From Photobacterium gaetbulicola Gung47 (lineage in GTDB: Bacteria > Pseudomonadota > Gammaproteobacteria > Enterobacterales > Vibrionaceae), in contig CP005974.1 in the NCBI GenBank assembly GCA_000940995.1, positions 3,286,001 to 3,350,000 on the forward strand: a stretch of 64,000 nucleotides of DNA, read 5' to 3'. A model generated the notes under the pieces. That model had not been told where the DNA came from. It saw only the letters and a program-made list of their open reading frames with translations, and made no database searches. Both the position numbers and the translations under genes were made by a program. The first letter of the stretch is position 1, and each line of letters opens with the position of its first letter. This document shows positions 60,515 through 64,000 of the stretch, piece after piece.

Positions 60515-60982
60515 ATGGAAGCAGGCGTACAGAAAATCATCAGCGACAACCCATGTTGGTACGCAATGACAGGAAATCAGCGAACCAAAGAACTTCTCAA
60601 TCGATATTTTGGGCATGGTCTGCCGCTCACCAAAGCAATGGAGAGTGAGCTAGGGAACTGGCTAACAGAGATTCAACTAAGGGGTGTCCTCACAAATGAA
60701 CTGCACTTAGCCAACGGTGCGGTCTATTTTGCTTCTTTTAGACAGGGATGGAAGTCTAACCCGATAACCGTCTTTAGGTTTGTCAGAAAGGATGAAAACC
60801 AAGCTAGTTGTTACGGTGAGTCTGTCTATGAGGATGAAGGGAAGCTGTTCTTACTGCCCCACTACAAGTTAGATTACACAGTACCCGACGAACCGGTATT
60901 GGCCTTTGGGTTAGAGCGTGGTGAAGATATGCTGCTCCACTACTGGATAACTGAATGTATGGCTAAAACTGTTAACATTTAG
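60515..60982 (+). CDS. hypothetical protein of the element, 155 aa
   Basis: The product begins MEAGVQKIISDNPCWYAMTG and is a single globular domain, rich in aromatic and charged residues (HLANGAVYFASFRQGWKSNP, ITVFRFVRKDENQASCYGES, LFLLPHYKLDYTVPDEPVLA). There is no signal peptide or membrane segment. GGAGAAAG precedes the ATG at 60515, so the longer frame is not used. The iterons lie directly upstream. No family is recognised. Confidence 0.65.
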   Translation: MEAGVQKIISDNPCWYAMTGNQRTKELLNRYFGHGLPLTKAMESELGNWLTEIQLRGVLTNELHLANGAVYFASFRQGWKSNPITVFRFVRKDENQASCYGESVYEDEGKLFLLPHYKLDYTVPDEPVLAFGLERGEDMLLHYWITECMAKTVNI

Positions 60983-61374
60983 TTCTTCATAGCTCGGCGA
61001 TCATGAAAAGTAGTAAAGCTGCTTAAACATAGTGACAGTAAGTGACAAAACTATAATTAAACGTGCTGTTTGATCGAAAAACTACGTTATTGATTTTCAT
61101 GTTTTATAAAACTGCCTTGGTAGTAGTCAACAAAGATAGCTATATCACTGCACTGTATAAGCAACCAGTTGTTGAGATGAAAACGTGACATTTATCCAGT
61201 TTTGAAATTTAACGACCAATAATTTTTAAAAAACTGCACTAATCAAAATGCCACTATAGAGGCGCTGAGAGCGATTTTAAGAGCCGCTACTATACATCCA
61301 TGCCTAGTAAAGCCTTAATAGAAGTTATTCAACCAGTGACCATTTTAGAGCCGTTAAAATGGACGTTTTTATTG
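60983..61374. other. noncoding region with GTGACA words and an AT-rich terminator-like hairpin
   Basis: No gene was found in these 392 bases. GTGACAG and GTGACA words occur at about 61032-61046 and 61185. CCATTTTA (61340-61347) and TAAAATGG (61355-61362) form an 8-bp stem with a 7-base loop, then ACGTTTTT. This could end the transcript of the 155-aa gene. Confidence 0.5.
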
Positions 61375-61689
61375 TTGACTATTTAATACAGCAAGGTATT
61401 ATACGCCGCCTCTGACGGTTGGTTGACTATTCCACCAACTCGTCATAAAGTGCATTTGTCAATTTGAAACAGTTAATTAAAAGTTAACTTGTAGTTATGG
61501 GTTTCGATCCTAAACTTCAAATTGAAACAGAATTTGTCGCGGACTAGTCACCCGAGACGTTAAACAAATAGTCGCCTAAGGAAGTAGCCATTCCAAAGTC
61601 GACTCTAAATAAACAGTCGAAGGTTACGTATTTCCTATCGACTATAAACAAGCAATAAGCCTGCCAGCTCCGATTGGCGGGCTTTTTGT
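61375..61689 (+). ncRNA. candidate structured noncoding RNA with its own promoter and terminator
   Basis: TTGACT at 61375 and TATTAT at 61397 are spaced 16 bases apart and form a strong promoter. A transcript from about 61409 would contain: a GTTGGT..ACCAAC hairpin near 61421; the 9-bp pair CAATTTGAA/TTCAAATTG enclosing AGTTAA..TTAACT; an AGTCGAAGG..CCTATCGACT stem; and a terminator (AGCCTGCCA with TGGCGGGCT, then TTTTTG) ending near 61689. No open reading frame fills it. The family is not recognised. A regulatory or copy-control RNA of the element is an inference. Confidence 0.5.
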
Positions 61690-61698
61690 GCATGGGTG

Positions 61699-61755
61699 TT
61701 TACAAAGCCCTACATTCATGTTACAATGGTCGCATATGGTGAAAAATTCCATATG
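61699..61755 (+). promoter_or_regulatory. promoter and leader hairpin of the 130-aa gene
   Basis: TTTACA (61699) and TACAAT (61722) are spaced 17 bases apart. Start of transcription would be near 61734, exactly where the CATATGG..CCATATG hairpin begins. The leader to the ATG at 61859 is about 125 nt. Confidence 0.55.
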
Positions 61756-61858
61756 TGCTTTGGGACGGTTGACCCCTGACCTAAGCAGTACAACTAAGTG
61801 ATCGCTTCACTTAGAAAAACCCTAAATACGTATCCTCATAAATCGGAGAAATTACCTT

Positions 61859-62251
61859 ATGAGAAACCAAAACCAAGTAACACCAATGCCGAACACATCT
61901 CGTATCGGCCTACCTCTTGCTCACCTGTCTGACAAAACCATCAATGATTACGCCAAGAACCTTTGGCAAATGCGTAAAAACAAACTATCCAAGACAGCTC
62001 TCGTCTTCATGGCTATTGCTAATCAACCTGGTATCAGAACAAATGAAGTTCGACCACTAGCTAATGATTGCAGTAACGTCCCTAGCCTTGTTGATGACAT
62101 CAATAAGAAAATCATGAACAAAGGTCTCATGATTATTCGCATGGAACCTGTCGGTGTAGCACCTAACGAAGCATTTCATCACTGGTATCTTGTCGAAGCA
62201 CCCATTATGCAAGTACCTGTTGAAATGGCAGTGAATGACCCTATTCAGTAA
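61859..62251 (+). CDS. small putative winged-helix protein of the element, 130 aa
   Basis: The product begins MRNQNQVTPMPNTSRIGLPL. Its central part (MRKNKLSKTALVFMAIANQP, GIRTNEVRPLANDCSNVPSL, VDDINKKIMNKGLMIIRMEP) looks like a winged-helix domain. GGAGAAATTACCT is well placed upstream. A strong terminator follows, so it is a single-gene unit with its own promoter. It could be a regulator of the element; no family is recognised. Confidence 0.65.
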   Translation: MRNQNQVTPMPNTSRIGLPLAHLSDKTINDYAKNLWQMRKNKLSKTALVFMAIANQPGIRTNEVRPLANDCSNVPSLVDDINKKIMNKGLMIIRMEPVGVAPNEAFHHWYLVEAPIMQVPVEMAVNDPIQ

Positions 62252-62271
62252 CTGCTAAAGAGCAAGTGACG

Positions 62272-62306
62272 AAAGCACTGTTGCCTTAAAGTAGCAGTGC
62301 TTTTTG
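62272..62306 (+). terminator. terminator after the 130-aa gene
   Basis: AAAGCACTG pairs with CAGTGCTTT over a 14-base loop and is followed by TTTG. It starts 20 bases after the stop codon. Confidence 0.85.
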
Positions 62307-62516
62307 TCGTAGGTGAAATTCACATTACTAATTCATAATTATCTAAGTCATTTACCATACTGATTGTATTGTTCCGCTTACGGTCAATTCTCCCCCACTC
62401 ATAAAGCATTAACTTGCACACATCTGTCTGTTCCCGTTTAATCGCCCCACAAAAATCAATACTACGGAAAGCCAGAAACGCCAACGGATTGCGCTTACAA
62501 AGCAGCGAGCCTAATC
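62307..62516. other. intergenic region with a possible short minus-strand gene
   Basis: A minus-strand frame from TTG at 62484 to the stop at 62320 would encode 54 aa of ordinary composition (CKLMLYEWGRIDRKRNNTIS, MVNDLDNYELVM). It has no clear ribosome site and an unusual start, so it is not called as a gene. Nothing else was recognised. Confidence 0.3.
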
Positions 62517-62861
62517 ATGAACAGACGTTTATTCATCCTCGGAAGCCTTTCAGCCCTTTTTGTCGGCTTTGATGCAGAAGCTAGAAGAAGAGGTGGTCGA
62601 CGCAAGAGCCGTATTACCAGAACGAGCAAACCAAGAAGAACCACAACTTCAACATCATCAACCCGAAGAACCAACAAGAATCGTAGGGAAGACAACAATC
62701 GAACTATTCGCGTGACGACTAATATGTTCGGTAAGCCAGATGGAAAGAAGATTGGAACTGCAACTAGAGGGAAGAGGTACACTCTAAACAAGACAGATGG
62801 AAGCTGGTCTTATATAAAAGTCGATGGGATGAACGGCTGGGTTCGTAGCTACTACCTGTAA
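62517..62861 (+). CDS. secreted basic protein with C-terminal SH3-type domain
   Basis: The 114-aa precursor has a short signal peptide (RLFILGSLSALFVGFDAEA). A strongly basic, Arg/Thr/Ser-rich stretch at about residues 22-60 (ARRRGGRRKSRITRTSKPRR) and a bacterial SH3 domain (IRVTTNMFGKPDGKKIGTAT, WSYIKVDGMNGWVRSYYL) follow. SH3_3 domains usually bind peptidoglycan, and a basic linker could bind acidic wall or nucleic acid. No strong ribosome site is seen. Confidence 0.75.
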   Translation: MNRRLFILGSLSALFVGFDAEARRRGGRRKSRITRTSKPRRTTTSTSSTRRTNKNRREDNNRTIRVTTNMFGKPDGKKIGTATRGKRYTLNKTDGSWSYIKVDGMNGWVRSYYL

Positions 62862-63040
62862 TTGATCAAAATACTAGCGTCTTTGCCCTTTGCAGAGGCG
62901 CTCCTGCTTAAAATCTTCAAGACAACACCACGCAAACTCTCACAGATTTCACGTAGCGCACGATGTTAAAGCTCATCTTGACACTGCTCGTCTTCCAATG
63001 AACATTACCAGCTGTGTAGCTTATTCCCCCACACGCTGTA
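62862..63040. other. short gap before the HNH-like gene
   Basis: No gene, repeat or strong promoter was recognised in these 179 bases. Confidence 0.4.
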
Positions 63041-63931
63041 GTGAACATAACTACAGGGGTATTACCTATAAGCAAGACAAAACATTGCACCAAGTGCAAA
63101 ACAATCAAAGCTATTACTGATTTTCATAAGAATGGTAAAGACCATAGTGGAGTTCAGCGATACAGAGCATCATGCAAGCTGTGTGAGGCCGAAAGAGATA
63201 AGATTAAGTACCAAGCCAAAATAGCTAAACGCTTAGCTAATGGAGAAAAAGTCAAAATACGCTGTAAGACCACCTTGGAAACTATTCCGACTAATACTCT
63301 TCCATGTCTTCAAAAAGGCTCATGGATGAAGTCTGTGTCTGGAACGTACAGGCATCCTGCTTATAAGCATGGACATACCAAGCATCATCTGTTTAGAACA
63401 TGGCTACAGATGTTAAATCGTTGCCATAACCCAAGAAACCCACAGTATAAGGACTACGGTAAGCGTGGTATCACTGTCTGCATTCGTTGGCGTGAGAGTT
63501 TCGAGGCATTCTGTAAAGACATGGGAGATAAACCAGAGCCTAGCATGTCAATAGATCGTGTTGATAACGATAAGGGGTATACCAAACAAAACACACGCTG
63601 GGCAACACGAAAACAGCAATCGACAAATAATAGGTCTAATCGTTGGCTTGAGTACATGGGAGAACGTTGGCGACTGTGTGACTTAGCAGAGTATGTCGGA
63701 ATAGCACCAACAACATTGGCATCTCGCATTGATAGAGCTGGTATGAGTGTTAGTGATGCAGTTGAAAAACCCTTGAATCAGCATAAAAGTCCAGACGTAT
63801 ACAAAAAAAAGGCTGCTGAACTTGGCATCAGTCCAAGCACGTTGAGATGTCGAGTGAAGAAACATGGCTGGCTTATAGCTATAACAAGTTCATTCACGCG
63901 AGGTCGACCTAAAAATGTAGAAAAACATTAG
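63041..63931 (+). CDS. phage-type HNH endonuclease-like protein
   Basis: The 296-aa product has an N-terminal zinc-ribbon-like pair of motifs (CTKCKTIKAITDFH and CKLCEAERDK). The central region is typical of HNH-like phage proteins (HHLFRTWLQMLNRCHNPRNP, YGKRGITVCIRWRESFEAFC, SIDRVDNDKGYTKQNTRWAT). C-terminal helix-turn-helix repeats follow (LGISPSTLRCRVKKHGWLIA). It is probably a free-standing homing-type endonuclease or DNA-binding protein. Start is GTG at 63041 without a clear ribosome site, so the true start is unsure. After the stop at 63931 the remaining 69 bases show nothing recognisable. Confidence 0.7.
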   Translation: MNITTGVLPISKTKHCTKCKTIKAITDFHKNGKDHSGVQRYRASCKLCEAERDKIKYQAKIAKRLANGEKVKIRCKTTLETIPTNTLPCLQKGSWMKSVSGTYRHPAYKHGHTKHHLFRTWLQMLNRCHNPRNPQYKDYGKRGITVCIRWRESFEAFCKDMGDKPEPSMSIDRVDNDKGYTKQNTRWATRKQQSTNNRSNRWLEYMGERWRLCDLAEYVGIAPTTLASRIDRAGMSVSDAVEKPLNQHKSPDVYKKKAAELGISPSTLRCRVKKHGWLIAITSSFTRGRPKNVEKH

Positions 63932-64000
63932 GTTCCCCCCAATTGCAATTTGTAGCCCATGAATGAGAAAGGAATCGATTGTATTAAACAGAGCGATACC

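Noticed and set aside
61375..61689. Retron-type RNA
   Set aside because: No reverse transcriptase gene follows within the window, and the ends lack an obvious retron a1/a2 pair.

Overview
The window looks like a chromosomal segment of a marine gammaproteobacterium of the Vibrionaceae, probably Photobacterium or a close relative. The evidence is the polar-flagellar gene order (flgN-flgM-flgA / cheV-cheR-flgBCDEFGHIJ-flgKL with flgOP and flgT), a PanP-type decarboxylase, an OmpU-like porin, napFDABC divergent from narQP, and several small Vibrionaceae families (DUF2956, DUF2919, DUF2057, TIGR02808). The genus is an inference from gene content, not a database match.

Layout. (1) 1-24317 is the flagellar/chemotaxis locus. 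Its rod-hook operon is split between flgK and flgJ by a low-GC, oppositely oriented nonulosonic (sialic) acid cassette at 2241-9711: TPR glycosyltransferase-like protein, NeuD-like, NeuB, NeuA-esterase fusion, NeuC, pyruvyltransferase. Good sigma-54 boxes precede flgK, flgF and flgB, a very good FliA box precedes flgM, and a terminator separates flgE from flgF. Two heptanucleotide arrays of about 14 copies each lie directly upstream of the flgB sigma-54 box. (2) 24365-46300 is mostly housekeeping: tRNA-Arg(CCT), panP, a chemoreceptor, an outer-membrane barrel, tRNA-Ala(GGC), gltX, a porin, ligA, zipA, cysZ, cysK, ptsH-ptsI-crr, an apparently frameshifted PEP-CTERM-like gene and a DyP peroxidase. 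(3) 46396-48875 holds small conserved hypothetical genes. (4) 48872-50755 is a complete-looking group II intron, with class C features, placed just after the nap-side terminator. (5) 50819-58431 is periplasmic nitrate reduction (napFDABC plus a 44-aa membrane protein) and its sensor-regulator pair narQ-narP. (6) After a MAPEG gene, an apparent ArsC/YffB-family gene is cut after about 14 codons at 59485-59532. From there to the window end is accessory DNA: a winged-helix replication-type protein, iteron-like repeats, a structured transcription unit at 61375-61689 that may be a noncoding RNA, unknown small proteins, an SH3 protein and an HNH-type protein.

How it works together. The flg genes build rod, hook, rings and hook-filament junction; FlgOPT make the Vibrio-type outer rings; CheV/CheR tune chemoreceptors such as the one at 26373. 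The inserted cassette could supply a CMP-activated nonulosonate and a TPR transferase for flagellin or surface glycan. NarQP probably controls the adjacent nap operon. The most unusual parts are the VNTR/sigma-54 arrangement upstream of flgB, the sialic-acid island inside the flagellar operon, the intron that supplies a neighbouring gene's stop codon, the double-frameshifted PEP-CTERM-like gene, and the element inserted in yffB with its candidate ncRNA and iterons.
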